Shown: positions 1-7,624, counted from the stretch's first letter. The stretch is 64,000 nucleotides of DNA from Zhongshania aliphaticivorans (GCF_902705875.1 NZ_CACSIK010000001.1:2187632-2251631); one strand, 5' to 3'. Program-made: numbers and translations. The notes: generated by a model from the sequence alone, not told the origin.

Positions 1-438
1 GAAATGCCCGACATCGCCACAGACTCGGCTGCCGCGGCAGGTATAGAAGCCCAGAGCTTTCGCGCTGCGCTGCCTAAAAAAGCATACGAGCAAGCTGGCA
101 TAGGGCCAGAAGATGTCAGCTTGGCTGAAGTCTACGATTTATCCTCTGCCTTAGAATTAGATTGGTATGAAGATCTCATGCTATGCCCTCGCGGAGAAGC
201 AGCCCAGTTAGTTCGGGAAGGGGCAACCAATCTTGACGGTCGGCTGCCGGTAAATACATCAGGGGGCCTAGCTTGCTTTGGTGAAGCAGTACCTGCGCAA
301 GCGCTTGCACAAGTGTGCGAATTGACATGGCAACTGCGGGGGCAAGCTGGCGAACGTCAAATAGACAATCCGAAAGTAGGCATTACCGCCAACCAAGGCT
401 TGTTTGGCCACGGCTCGTCAGTCATTCTGAAGAAGTAA
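1..438 (+). CDS. Thiolase family protein, C-terminal part (cut by window edge)
   Basis: This is the C-terminal domain of a thiolase of the SCP-x/lipid-transfer type, which would cleave or form beta-ketoacyl-CoA esters in the cytoplasm. The reading frame is open to base 1, so the gene starts outside the window and the first ATG at position 4 is internal. Recognisable thiolase blocks are the LAEVYDLSSALELDWYEDL segment, NTSGGLACFGEAVPAQA and the final GLFGHGSS motif. The last replaces the catalytic Cys-Gly motif of classical biosynthetic thiolases, so this probably belongs to the atypical SCP-x-like subgroup. A large imperfect hairpin follows the stop. The exact substrate cannot be read from the sequence. 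Confidence 0.85.
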   Translation, partial: EMPDIATDSAAAAGIEAQSFRAALPKKAYEQAGIGPEDVSLAEVYDLSSALELDWYEDLMLCPRGEAAQLVREGATNLDGRLPVNTSGGLACFGEAVPAQALAQVCELTWQLRGQAGERQIDNPKVGITANQGLFGHGSSVILKK

Positions 439-450
439 TTAATGATTTTT

Positions 451-496
451 GTCGGTAGTATAGGGGGATAATCGCTTGCCACCCTATATTACCGAC
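451..496. repeat. 15-bp inverted repeat after the thiolase gene
   Basis: GTCGGTAGTATAGGG at 451-465 pairs with CCCTATATTACCGAC at 482-496, all Watson-Crick except one G-T pair, around a 16-base loop. No T tract follows on either strand, so it is not a typical intrinsic terminator. It could still separate the thiolase transcript from the small gene at 542 or stabilise the mRNA 3' end. Confidence 0.6.
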
Positions 497-541
497 CTGT
501 GGTTTAGGTGGCTCTACTCTCTATATTGGAGCCCGTAACAT

Positions 542-721
542 ATGGCACAACTACTCACCATTCTCGCCGTTCTATTTATTGCTCTAATCGTATTGGTTCC
601 AATTATTGAACGCTTTGGGCCTCGGCCATCGCCTGAACAACAAGCAAAAATTAGCCGCTGGATTTTACCCTTAGTAGGGATATCCCTCATTATCGCCCTG
701 TTTAAATCGTTTATGTCCTAA
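542..721 (+). CDS. Small two-helix membrane protein, unknown function
   Basis: A 59-residue open frame starts at ATG 542, with GGAG about ten bases upstream. The predicted protein has two hydrophobic segments, at residues about 3-22 and 41-56. They are joined by a charged, proline-containing loop (ERFGPRPSPEQQ). The pattern of two clean transmembrane helices with a short polar linker argues for a real gene. It is probably transcribed apart from the thiolase, because a strong hairpin lies between them. I do not recognise the family and assign no function. Confidence 0.6.
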   Translation: MAQLLTILAVLFIALIVLVPIIERFGPRPSPEQQAKISRWILPLVGISLIIALFKSFMS

Positions 722-821
722 CTTCAGACAGTACCGGACTGATGCCAAAGGCTCAATTCACACTTTAGCGGTCATACGAAGCCTGTCAATTTGAAAGGAC
801 TATTTCAGGAAAGCAGCCATT

Positions 822-890
822 CGATAACGCCGTGCTCTGGGGCAAACCGGAGCACAGCGTAGGTTTGTCCCTAGCAGCACTTTGTTAGGC
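822..890 (-). repeat. attC recombination site of cassette A
   Basis: Read on the minus strand, the site runs from inverse core GCCTAAC (884-890) to core GTTATCG (822-828) around an imperfect palindrome. GTGCTCTGGGGCAAACC pairs with GGTTTGTCCCTAGCAGCAC, with extra bases on one arm, as in integron attC sites. The stop codon of the DUF4145 gene (885-887) lies inside the inverse core. The inverse core is the exact complement of this cassette's own left boundary GTTAGGC at 1613-1619. Confidence 0.8.
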
Positions 891-1592
891 GCTGTCACCA
901 GGCTCTCTCCTTGCTTGTCTTCTTAATTTTGCCATCTCTAAACGGCGAGGTTCTGTATAAAGCCTTTCTAATAGCATGTAGGTAAAATCAAGAATATCTG
1001 CTGCATCTTCTTCGGAAAGATTGCCAGCGTGAGCCCCATCATTACCATCCTCTTTTATACATGTAGATAATTCTTGCAGAGCTGTAGGTAAAATATTTTT
1101 TTCAAACAACCACTCAAGCCTTAAGCCCAAGCTACGTCGAATTCTGTTATTTAAGCCATTCTCATTTTCTTCAGGTAACATTGAGTTTGTTGCTAGGTCT
1201 ATGCAGAGTCTAAACATAGTTGCACCGGCATTATGACAACCAATAGCCATACAAGCTGCACCTTCGACATAGATAGAGTTAATGTCTTCCGGTAAATGTT
1301 CAGGTGGTTGTTCTGCAATCTCATCCTTAAGTGAAATATGTCCTTTAACTATTGCCACCTGATTTACAGAAAAATCCATTTCCGGCAAAGATTTTTTACG
1401 CAAGTATTCTCTATCGTCGTAACTTTTTTGCTGCAAAACGAAAATAGTTGATTTGAAACAATTTCTGCAAATGCAGAATGTCTCCCAATTTTGTTGCCAA
1501 CCATGATACGCAACAGTCGGTAATGCTTGCACCAAATCAAATGTCATCTGTTGTGACTTACACCTTGGGCAATTTGCAACTAACTCAGACAT
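885..1592 (-). CDS. Zinc-ribbon plus DUF4145 protein (integron cassette A)
   Basis: This 235-residue protein has an N-terminal zinc-ribbon-like segment, with CxxC pairs at residues 8/11 and 42/45. A C-terminal DUF4145 domain follows (about 110-225), including the IKEDGNDGAHAGNLSEED signature. DUF4145 is often found alone or attached to restriction and other nucleic-acid enzymes; its biochemical role is unknown. The start at 1592 is supported by AAGGAG about ten bases upstream. The gene fills one integron-type cassette (828-1618), opens about 26 bases after the cassette boundary and stops inside attC. Expression would depend on a promoter further upstream in the array. A stress or defence role is speculation. 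Confidence 0.85.
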   Translation of the reverse strand: MSELVANCPRCKSQQMTFDLVQALPTVAYHGWQQNWETFCICRNCFKSTIFVLQQKSYDDREYLRKKSLPEMDFSVNQVAIVKGHISLKDEIAEQPPEHLPEDINSIYVEGAACMAIGCHNAGATMFRLCIDLATNSMLPEENENGLNNRIRRSLGLRLEWLFEKNILPTALQELSTCIKEDGNDGAHAGNLSEEDAADILDFTYMLLERLYTEPRRLEMAKLRRQARREPGDSA

Positions 1593-1612
1593 TTATTCGA
1601 TCTCCTTTCTTC

Positions 1613-1693
1613 GCCTAACGCCGCGCACACAGGTAAGCCACGCAGTGGCGAGTCCTGAACGCGAAGCGTGCGTAGTGCTGCGCCTTGTTATAT
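1613..1693 (-). repeat. attC recombination site of cassette B
   Basis: On the minus strand it runs from ATATAAC (1687-1693) to GTTAGGC (1613-1619). The inner part can form an imperfect stem including CACGCAGTGGCG and TGAACGCGAAGCGTGCGTAG segments. The stop codon of the cassette B gene (1688-1690) is within the inverse core. ATATAAC is the exact complement of this cassette's left boundary GTTATAT at 2072-2078, which is the hallmark of a cassette excised and inserted as a circle. Confidence 0.78.
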
Positions 1694-2059
1694 TTTTTTA
1701 TCGACAACGCCGACACCATAACTTAGTTGTTGAGGTTTGGTGGCAGACTCAATAAACCCACTAACCTTCATTTTCTGGTCGGGTTTCAAATCGAATTCTC
1801 GACGTTCCGTAGCAATCACTCTCTGAGAACTCATCTTGGCTGCTCCTGGAATGCCAAAGGCGTTAATCCTCACATACGCCAATGTTGGTTTCCTACTCCA
1901 ATTTGTAACTTCGAGCTCATACGAGCACCCATTGTGAAAACAAGTGTAAGTCCAGTCATTCGATGAGACTTCAGCCTTAGTATACGAATAGAAACAAACA
2001 ACCCCCGCTACAGCGGCTACCAGGACGAACAATGCTATTTTGATATTTCTATTAGTCAT
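1688..2059 (-). CDS. Small membrane-anchored protein of unknown function (cassette B)
   Basis: The protein of about 123 residues begins MTNRNIKIALF at 2059. The frame stays open to 2155, but that extension only reads through the attC of the preceding cassette, so I reject the longer start. Residues about 6-25 form one hydrophobic segment, followed by an exported domain with two cysteines in a TCFHNGCSYE context that could form a disulfide. I know no family for it. It has no other gene partner inside its cassette (1619-2077). A role at the cell surface is only inferred from the topology. Confidence 0.75.
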   Translation of the reverse strand: MTNRNIKIALFVLVAAVAGVVCFYSYTKAEVSSNDWTYTCFHNGCSYELEVTNWSRKPTLAYVRINAFGIPGAAKMSSQRVIATERREFDLKPDQKMKVSGFIESATKPQQLSYGVGVVDKKI

Positions 2060-2071
2060 CACGCTCTGAAA

Positions 2072-2139
2072 ATATAACACCAAGCTAAATGGACCAAAAG
2101 CCACAGGCTTTTGTGGTCCATTTGAGCGTTTTGTTAAGC
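2072..2139 (-). repeat. attC recombination site of cassette C
   Basis: On the minus strand, inverse core GCTTAAC (2133-2139) and core GTTATAT (2072-2078) flank a strong palindrome. AAATGGACCAAAAGCC pairs with GGCTTTTGTGGTCCATTT, with one extra base on one arm. The hydrolase stop codon (2134-2136) lies in the inverse core. GCTTAAC exactly complements this cassette's left boundary GTTAAGC at 2989-2995. Confidence 0.85.
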
Positions 2140-2967
2140 ATTGGGATTGGCACAATGCTTGTTTATAAATGCTAATGTATCATCAAACCATATGTGTACT
2201 CCGGCCCATGGCAAGCTGTGACCTTCTTTAGCAGAAGAGCCAAACGGAGGATAAATTTTCACCTCAGCTATTTTTCCATGTTTCTTCATTTGTGCCGAAA
2301 GCACCTTAGTAGGTGCTAGGTTGTAGTCATTCTCGGCCTGAAAGAAAAATATAGGACTATTAGCATTAGCTACTGCCTGTTTCATTACATTCTGTAGACC
2401 TTCAGAATCCTCCCAGCTTTGGGCGGCACCTGTTGCATTGACACCTGCACAGTAAGTTGCTTTCTCAACCCCCAGAACAACCTGAATACCTCCAAAGGAA
2501 TTCCCTGCTGTGGCGATTCGGCCTGCATCTACAAAACTCTGCTTTTTTAACCACTCAAGAGCAGCCATTTGATCGGATAAGTGATCTGTTTGATGAAGCT
2601 CTACTAATTTCTTGGCCGCTTTGCCCCACCCGGTCCATCGTGCAGAGTTAATTTCATCGATTATATATGGGCCTTGATCCTCACTAAGACCTTGGCCCCT
2701 ACGGTATGGCATAAAAAAGCCCCAGCCATTTTTGGCAAACTCTGGGCCTATAGCAGCACTGGCAATGCTATTTTTCATTTTGGGTGCACTGCCATGGTTG
2801 TAGAGTACGACAGGAAATGGGCCTTTTCCTTCTGGGAGAAATAACTCCCCGCCCAAGGTTAGTTTACCACTTGGAAATTTAACGACTTGAGGGTTATCTG
2901 TATCTGTAACAGCAAAAGAAGACATGCTGACAAAGCAAAGAAGGTAGATAGCTATTATTTTTCTCAT
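2134..2967 (-). CDS. Secreted alpha/beta hydrolase, dienelactone hydrolase type (cassette C)
   Basis: This is a 277-residue serine hydrolase with an N-terminal signal peptide (residues 1-19, cleaved near SSFAV-TD), so it probably acts in the periplasm. The oxyanion-region NHGS is at 57-60. The nucleophile elbow GNSFGG places Ser157, and likely acid and base are Asp214 (AENDYN) and His250 (EGHS). The fold resembles dienelactone hydrolase/prolyl oligopeptidase-like esterases. The substrate cannot be inferred. The start lies 27 bases inside the cassette boundary and the stop is in the attC, so the gene is a complete cassette passenger with little untranslated sequence. Confidence 0.88.
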   Translation of the reverse strand: MRKIIAIYLLCFVSMSSFAVTDTDNPQVVKFPSGKLTLGGELFLPEGKGPFPVVLYNHGSAPKMKNSIASAAIGPEFAKNGWGFFMPYRRGQGLSEDQGPYIIDEINSARWTGWGKAAKKLVELHQTDHLSDQMAALEWLKKQSFVDAGRIATAGNSFGGIQVVLGVEKATYCAGVNATGAAQSWEDSEGLQNVMKQAVANANSPIFFFQAENDYNLAPTKVLSAQMKKHGKIAEVKIYPPFGSSAKEGHSLPWAGVHIWFDDTLAFINKHCANPNA

Positions 2968-2988
2968 TTATATATCCGTATTTTGAAT

Positions 2989-2995
2989 GCTTAAC
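2989..2995 (-). other. Cassette boundary (integron core site)
   Basis: On the minus strand the seven bases read GTTAAGC, matching the GTTRRRY core. They mark the 5' end of cassette C. No clear attC palindrome and no integrase gene lie on the far side, so this is either a decayed attC/attI or the edge of an orphan array. Confidence 0.65.
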
Positions 2996-3683
2996 CGTTT
3001 TATTATGAAGACTGGGGCCTTATATCACTTTGGCTCCCTATCTCCGGAGCCGGATTCTGAATGGCGTCAAAAACCATAGCAATATCATTCACTTGATTGT
3101 ATTTAGTTGAATTAGCTATCGATGTTAGCAATACTCGCTCCCTCTATTTTTTCTGAAATCCCTTCTCCTGATCATAAACCCATATCTTAAAGAATCAACA
3201 ACTTAGACTACGATCTACGGAATTAGTGAGCCCGCTTCTACTGAACACACTATTAGTAAGCGTGAATGAGATTTAGCTCCGCCGGAGAATCGGTCGCCGT
3301 GAATGTCCGCTTTGGTGACTGGCAGTTCGGCTGCATCTTCAGAAATGATGACCGCTTTTGGCACGAAGCAGCAAGTTAATTCCTCTCATAAAAAACACAC
3401 TAGAGGCTACCTTAACCAGCAACATTCCCTCAACAACTCCGTTATTAACACAACTTTTCTTGTATTTAAGAATCACTCTTACTACTATTTGCATCTTTGA
3501 AAATTGCTTAATGCTCACTATATTAGCCACTGATTATCATGCTGCCGCATCTTCTCATTCACACAGGGCAAGCTTGGCAGTCAGCTATCACCGATTTACG
3601 GCATCTAGAACATCGCCAAAGCGCAGTGATGGTGAGTTTATTTTACTGCATCACCACGCTAACTAACTTTTGGACACCTCCGC
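2996..3683. other. Long non-coding stretch beside the cassette array
   Basis: No convincing gene is visible in these 688 bases; the short open frames are low-complexity and overlap each other on both strands. A GGCTCC/GGAGCC hairpin lies at 3032-3051. Around 3303-3370 are two related segments, TGTCCGCTTTGG and ATGACCGCTTTTGGCACGAA. The second partly resembles ATGACCGCTAAAG on the minus strand at about 759-771, on the other side of the array. The stretch may be degraded cassette DNA. Confidence 0.5.
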
Positions 3684-4226
3684 ATGATAAATGGGCTTTT
3701 AGGCGTCATTACCGCTGCAGCCAGTATCACTTGCCTTTATCTATCATGGCAAAACCGCTTCCCGCGCCACACCTGGCTTATGCCTACAGGCTGGCTCGCG
3801 GCACTGGTCAGCACCCTTTTCTTAATCAGCGCCAATGGTGCTGAATTCGGCATTGCCTACGCCTGTTTATTCATTCCCTTATTTGCATGGTTTGCCGTAC
3901 TTTTAAATTTGGAAATAAAGCGTAAACACCAACGCATTAATGAATCAGTTGCTATTGTCGTTCCTGCAACCAGAACTGTTTTACGTCATATCGCACTGTT
4001 TTTTATTACCGTACCTTTAAGTGGTATCGCCACAGCTTATGCCAGTGTTGCGTTCGTCATGTTACTGCCATTATCCGTGGTCAACGCAGTTGTCCTTGTG
4101 GTGCTCATTGCGCCAATAAGCTGGGGCGTAGCCGCATGGTGGGCCTGTGCAGATCCCAAGCGGTTCAGACCAATCATTTGGATAAGCACTGTCGGCCTAC
4201 TTGGTGCGGCATTGGTTTATAGCTAA
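3684..4226 (+). CDS. Polytopic membrane protein upstream of PepSY gene
   Basis: This 180-residue, highly hydrophobic protein has about five or six predicted helices in two halves (about 1-80 and 95-180), separated by a basic loop EIKRKHQRIN. The N-terminal half resembles the small DUF3325-like membrane proteins that accompany PepSY proteins in iron-uptake loci, but I cannot confirm the family. It lies 55 bases upstream of the PepSY gene in the same orientation, so the two probably form an operon. The ATG at 3684 is the first start after an in-frame stop, although no clear ribosome site precedes it. The function is inferred only from context. Confidence 0.65.
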   Translation: MINGLLGVITAAASITCLYLSWQNRFPRHTWLMPTGWLAALVSTLFLISANGAEFGIAYACLFIPLFAWFAVLLNLEIKRKHQRINESVAIVVPATRTVLRHIALFFITVPLSGIATAYASVAFVMLLPLSVVNAVVLVVLIAPISWGVAAWWACADPKRFRPIIWISTVGLLGAALVYS

Positions 4227-4281
4227 ATTGCCAAGTTCATCACCAAGCGACCCGTTAACTACCACCTTAAAAGAGCGATAG

Positions 4282-5730
4282 ATGAAACAGCTACTCTCAC
4301 CATCACTTGTCAAAAACTCACTGTCCAGCCACTCTTGGTTGGGGCTGATGGTTGGCGCACTGATGTACCTGGTTTGTATATCAGGAACTTTGGCTGTTTT
4401 CTTTCAAGAATTTGAACGCTGGGAGCAACCCGCCGCTGAAGAGTTTTTAACAATTAGCGGCGATGCTCTACAAGAAAGTTACACCAAGGTGCTGGCGCAA
4501 AGTGACGACACCAAAGACATAATGATCGCACTACCCCGTGACGACATGCCAAGGGCCTCTATCTCTAATGACAAAGAGGGCTGGTTTTTAAACCAAGATG
4601 GCTCTCTGGGAGAGGCCGTTAATCATCCGTGGACTCACTTACTCACTGATCTCCATATTTTTCTGCACCTGCCAGAAAATATCGGCGTATTAATTGTCAG
4701 TATATTGGGCGCATTATTGTGCGGATTGATTATTTCTGGCTTTTTCGCGCACCCGCGGATATTTCGAGACGCCTTCACTCTGCGTTTAAAAGGCTCTAAA
4801 CATTTAGAGCAAGCAGACATTCACAACCGTTTAAGTGTCTGGGGCGCTCCTTTCCACTTAATGATCGCCATAACAGGTGCTTACTTTGGCCTTGCATTGG
4901 TGCTCAGCCTGATTGTTGCCCCAGCATTTTTTGAAGGTGAAATGGCGATAATTGTCCCCACCCTTTTTGGCTTTGATCCGGTATTAGAGCAAGAATTACA
5001 CCTCGCCAATATTAGTCACGTCCTCGCGCAATTACCAAGCATTGCACCAGGCACCACGCCTTTGTATCTCAAAGTTGAAAACGCCAACACCGCCCAGCAA
5101 TTCATTACCGTGGCAGTCCAACACCACGATAGGCTGATTTATGCTGAGCAATATCAATTTGACGGTATGGGTAACTACCTTGATAAAGTCGGTTTTTCTG
5201 ACGGTGAAGCCGGTCGCCAAGCAATTATTTCATTATACCGACTACACTTTGGCCACTATGGCGGTTTTTTTGTCAAAGTCTTGTACGGCATTTTCGGCTT
5301 GGCACTCACGGTTGTTTCTGTCAGCGGGATTAATGTCTGGTTTGCCCGCCGCAAACACCGCGACGCCCTTAATAAACTGTGGTTAGGCTTGGTTTGGGGT
5401 GTACCGCTAGCATTTAGCATCACGGCCGTATGCCAGTTAATTTTTCAATATAGCTCCATTGGCTTATTTTGGCTGTGCATCGTTGCCTGTTCAGCAACAG
5501 CTCAAACCCTCAATAATGATGTGCTATCTAAAGCCTTATTATTGAAGCTAAATGCCGCTGTGCTCATTGGCCTCGTTATCACTTATACCCTGCGGCATGG
5601 CGATCACGCTCTGCAGACAGTTCCTCTGAGTATTAATGTCAGCCTCGTTATCACTGCTGTTGTGCTCTATCTAATGGCATCACCAAAAGCAAAGAGCACA
5701 TTCAACAGCGAGAGTGTTCCTAAGCCCTGA
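4282..5730 (+). CDS. PepSY-associated TM (PiuB-type) membrane protein
   Basis: This 482-residue inner-membrane protein belongs to the PepSY_TM/PiuB group, which is commonly linked to siderophore receptors and is thought to reduce ferric siderophores at the membrane. The first helix is near residues 18-45 (SWLGLMVGALMYLVCISGT). A periplasmic part follows, then helices near 135-160, 195-220 and 325-350, and four more hydrophobic segments at the C-terminus. The SGTLAVF and VSGINVW motifs are typical. It ends 11 bases inside the convergent DUF2061 gene. Iron control is suggested by the family; the only Fur-like site seen nearby is at 6015-6034, on the far side of the convergent gene. Confidence 0.8.
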   Translation: MKQLLSPSLVKNSLSSHSWLGLMVGALMYLVCISGTLAVFFQEFERWEQPAAEEFLTISGDALQESYTKVLAQSDDTKDIMIALPRDDMPRASISNDKEGWFLNQDGSLGEAVNHPWTHLLTDLHIFLHLPENIGVLIVSILGALLCGLIISGFFAHPRIFRDAFTLRLKGSKHLEQADIHNRLSVWGAPFHLMIAITGAYFGLALVLSLIVAPAFFEGEMAIIVPTLFGFDPVLEQELHLANISHVLAQLPSIAPGTTPLYLKVENANTAQQFITVAVQHHDRLIYAEQYQFDGMGNYLDKVGFSDGEAGRQAIISLYRLHFGHYGGFFVKVLYGIFGLALTVVSVSGINVWFARRKHRDALNKLWLGLVWGVPLAFSITAVCQLIFQYSSIGLFWLCIVACSATAQTLNNDVLSKALLLKLNAAVLIGLVITYTLRHGDHALQTVPLSINVSLVITAVVLYLMASPKAKSTFNSESVPKP

Positions 5731-5938
5731 CCACGGCCATCGCCGCATCTTGACGTAATGGCCTGGGTCCACGATCTAGACGCAGCCATGCCTTCTCATG
5801 GAAGTAAAACACAACCGTGTTCACCGCGGGCTCGATTAATGCCAGCATGCCACCAACTACCGCACTACCTGTGAGAATGTAGGCAACTGAGAACGCCACA
5901 GTGAAATGCATCATGGCGAAACTGATTGTCTTTTTCAT
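5720..5938 (-). CDS. DUF2061 small membrane protein
   Basis: This protein of about 72 residues has two hydrophobic helices (residues about 3-25 and 30-50) and a basic C-terminal tail. It matches the DUF2061 pattern: an MKKTISFAMMH start, a conserved TGS block and NTVVFYFHEKAW. I choose the ATG at 5938, because GAGGAGG sits about six bases upstream. The earlier ATG at 5956 has no ribosome site. The Fur-box-like sequence at 6015-6034 lies about 80 bases upstream, so iron-regulated expression is plausible. It is convergent with the PepSY gene and the two overlap at their 3' ends. The role is unknown. Confidence 0.75.
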   Translation of the reverse strand: MKKTISFAMMHFTVAFSVAYILTGSAVVGGMLALIEPAVNTVVFYFHEKAWLRLDRGPRPLRQDAAMAVVRA

Positions 5939-6014
5939 AATGGCCTCCTCGGTCATTGTCTTGTTAATTAAAATGTATCTAGTCGATGCTCATAGCTGTA
6001 GCTGCCGACAGAAA

Positions 6015-6034
6015 GAATGATAATGATTATCAAT
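6015..6034. promoter_or_regulatory. Fur-box-like operator
   Basis: GAATGATAATGATTATCAAT closely matches the GATAATGATAATCATTATC Fur consensus (core 6019-6031). It stands about 80 bases before the DUF2061 start on the minus strand and about 275 bases before amtB on the plus strand. The former is the more likely target. Confidence 0.6.
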
Positions 6035-6235
6035 AAATTATTAAAATTGGATGGTATAATAATAACCATCGTTGAAACCTATCAATTAAACGGTCACTGA
6101 TAAAATAATCTCGCACCACCATTGGTCGTATATTTGCCGCCGCGACCCAAACTAGAGCTCACTTTCATCGATATGTGCCACAAGCCTTTAATACAAGCCT
6201 AAGCATTCGGACGTCGCCACAAGCTCACTCACCCT

Positions 6236-6252
6236 TTGGCACAACAGTTGCA
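6236..6252 (+). promoter_or_regulatory. Sigma-54 promoter of amtB
   Basis: TTGGCACAACAGTTGCA has the GG (6238-6239) and GC (6250-6251) dinucleotides separated by exactly ten bases and matches the sigma-54 consensus at nearly all positions. Transcription should start near 6263, about 48 bases before the amtB ATG. This implies nitrogen control by NtrC. A GCACC/GGT dyad around 6113-6125 resembles an NtrC site, but its spacing is off by one. Confidence 0.85.
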
Positions 6253-6310
6253 CACTATCTTTCAGAAGCGCGCCGATACAGTGCGCCACCACTAGAAACG
6301 AAGGGTTCTA

Positions 6311-7624
6311 ATGAAAAAAGCGCGCCTCCCTCTCTCGCTCGTAACGCTGGCCTTTTCCTCTCAACTATATGCCGACGACCTCTCTGAATTAACAGGCGCT
6401 ACCGATATGGTCTGGCTTGTCACAGCCAGTGCCTTGGTGTTTCTTATGCAGGCTGGCTTCGCCTTGCTTGAGTCAGGTATGTCGAGAACCAAAAACTCCC
6501 TAAATGTGGTTATGAAAAACTACATGGATGTGTGCATAGGAACTTTAATATTCTGGGCTCTCGGCTACGGCTTTATGTTTGGCAGCAACCCCAGTGGCCT
6601 CATTGGAACTGATTTATTTCTGCTTAATGAAAGTGACCCAACAAGCTACGGCACTCTTTTATTTCAAACCATGTTTGCGGCAACCGCCGTGACGATTGCC
6701 AGCGGTGCCATGGCTGAACGGACGCGATTCGACGCCTATTTAATTGGCGCAATTATCATTACCGCCATAATCTACCCCATCTTTGGCAGCTGGGTATGGA
6801 ATGCCGATGGCTGGCTGGCAAAGATGGGCTTTATCGACTTTGCCGGCTCTACCGTCGTTCATTCCGTTGGCGCTTGGTGTGCGCTTGCCGGCGTGATCAT
6901 ACTGGGCCCTCGACTCGGTCGTTTTGACAGACAAGGCAAACCCCGCGAACTTCGTGGACACAACCTCACATTTGTGGCGCTAGGTGGTTTTATTCTGTGG
7001 TTTGGCTGGTTTGGTTTTAACGGTGGCTCAACATTAAGTGCCTCAGCGGACATCGGCCTTATTAATTTAAATACCCAACTCGCCGCCGCCGCAGGTGCCT
7101 GTGCAACGATGATACTGTCAGTCATCATGCGTAAACCCATATTACTCACTGACACCATAAATGGCAGCCTTGCGGGTTTAGTTGCCATTACCGCTGGCTG
7201 CGCCTCCATGCTGCCGGCCTACGCCGTGCTAACGGGTGCCATTGGCGGTGTCATTTGTACGCTTGGCGGTAAATTAATGCTGAAGATGCATCTTGATGAT
7301 GTTGTTGGTGCGGTATCCGTCCACGGCTTTGCTGGGGCGTGGGGTACATTAGCAGCCGGTATTTTCTTTACTGGAAATATGTTCGATAGCAAATTAATTA
7401 CCGTGCAGCTCATCGGCATTGCCGCCTGCTTTATTTGGACGTTCTGCTGTGCATTAATTATGTACTTCATTATCGATGTATTAATGGGTCTTAGAGCACC
7501 AGCCCAACACGAGCAACGTGGCTTAGACCTTAGTGAACACGCTGAAATTGGCTACCCAGAGTTCAATACCGGAAACATTGCCTACACAGCTGAACGCGCC
7601 AACCAAATGGACTTACAGCGATGA
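6311..7624 (+). CDS. amtB: Ammonium transporter
   Basis: This 437-residue Amt/Rh-family channel for ammonium uptake lies in the inner membrane. A signal peptide (residues 1-22, ending QLYA-DD) precedes about eleven transmembrane helices. Family landmarks are the N-terminal FALLESGMSRTKNS block, the GAMAERTRF motif, the first pore histidine in STVVHSVGAW and the second in VSVHGFAGAWG. The start at 6311 follows GAAGGG. A sigma-54 promoter precedes it. Usually a PII gene (glnK) accompanies amtB; here the gene instead overlaps an unrelated frame by four bases (ATGA), so the two are translationally coupled. Confidence 0.95.
   Translation: MKKARLPLSLVTLAFSSQLYADDLSELTGATDMVWLVTASALVFLMQAGFALLESGMSRTKNSLNVVMKNYMDVCIGTLIFWALGYGFMFGSNPSGLIGTDLFLLNESDPTSYGTLLFQTMFAATAVTIASGAMAERTRFDAYLIGAIIITAIIYPIFGSWVWNADGWLAKMGFIDFAGSTVVHSVGAWCALAGVIILGPRLGRFDRQGKPRELRGHNLTFVALGGFILWFGWFGFNGGSTLSASADIGLINLNTQLAAAAGACATMILSVIMRKPILLTDTINGSLAGLVAITAGCASMLPAYAVLTGAIGGVICTLGGKLMLKMHLDDVVGAVSVHGFAGAWGTLAAGIFFTGNMFDSKLITVQLIGIAACFIWTFCCALIMYFIIDVLMGLRAPAQHEQRGLDLSEHAEIGYPEFNTGNIAYTAERANQMDLQR

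Noticed and set aside
2060..2155. N-terminal extension of the cassette B gene (frame open to 2155)
   Set aside because: The extra residues only translate the attC palindrome of the neighbouring cassette; the ATG at 2059 gives a normal membrane-anchored protein.
3303..3844. Overlapping short frames before the PepSY-associated gene
   Set aside because: They overlap each other in different frames and strands, have no ribosome sites and show no recognisable domain or consistent composition.
6113..6126. NtrC site before amtB
   Set aside because: GCACC and GGT halves are present but the spacing is one base too long and the second half is weak, so I mention it only as a possibility.
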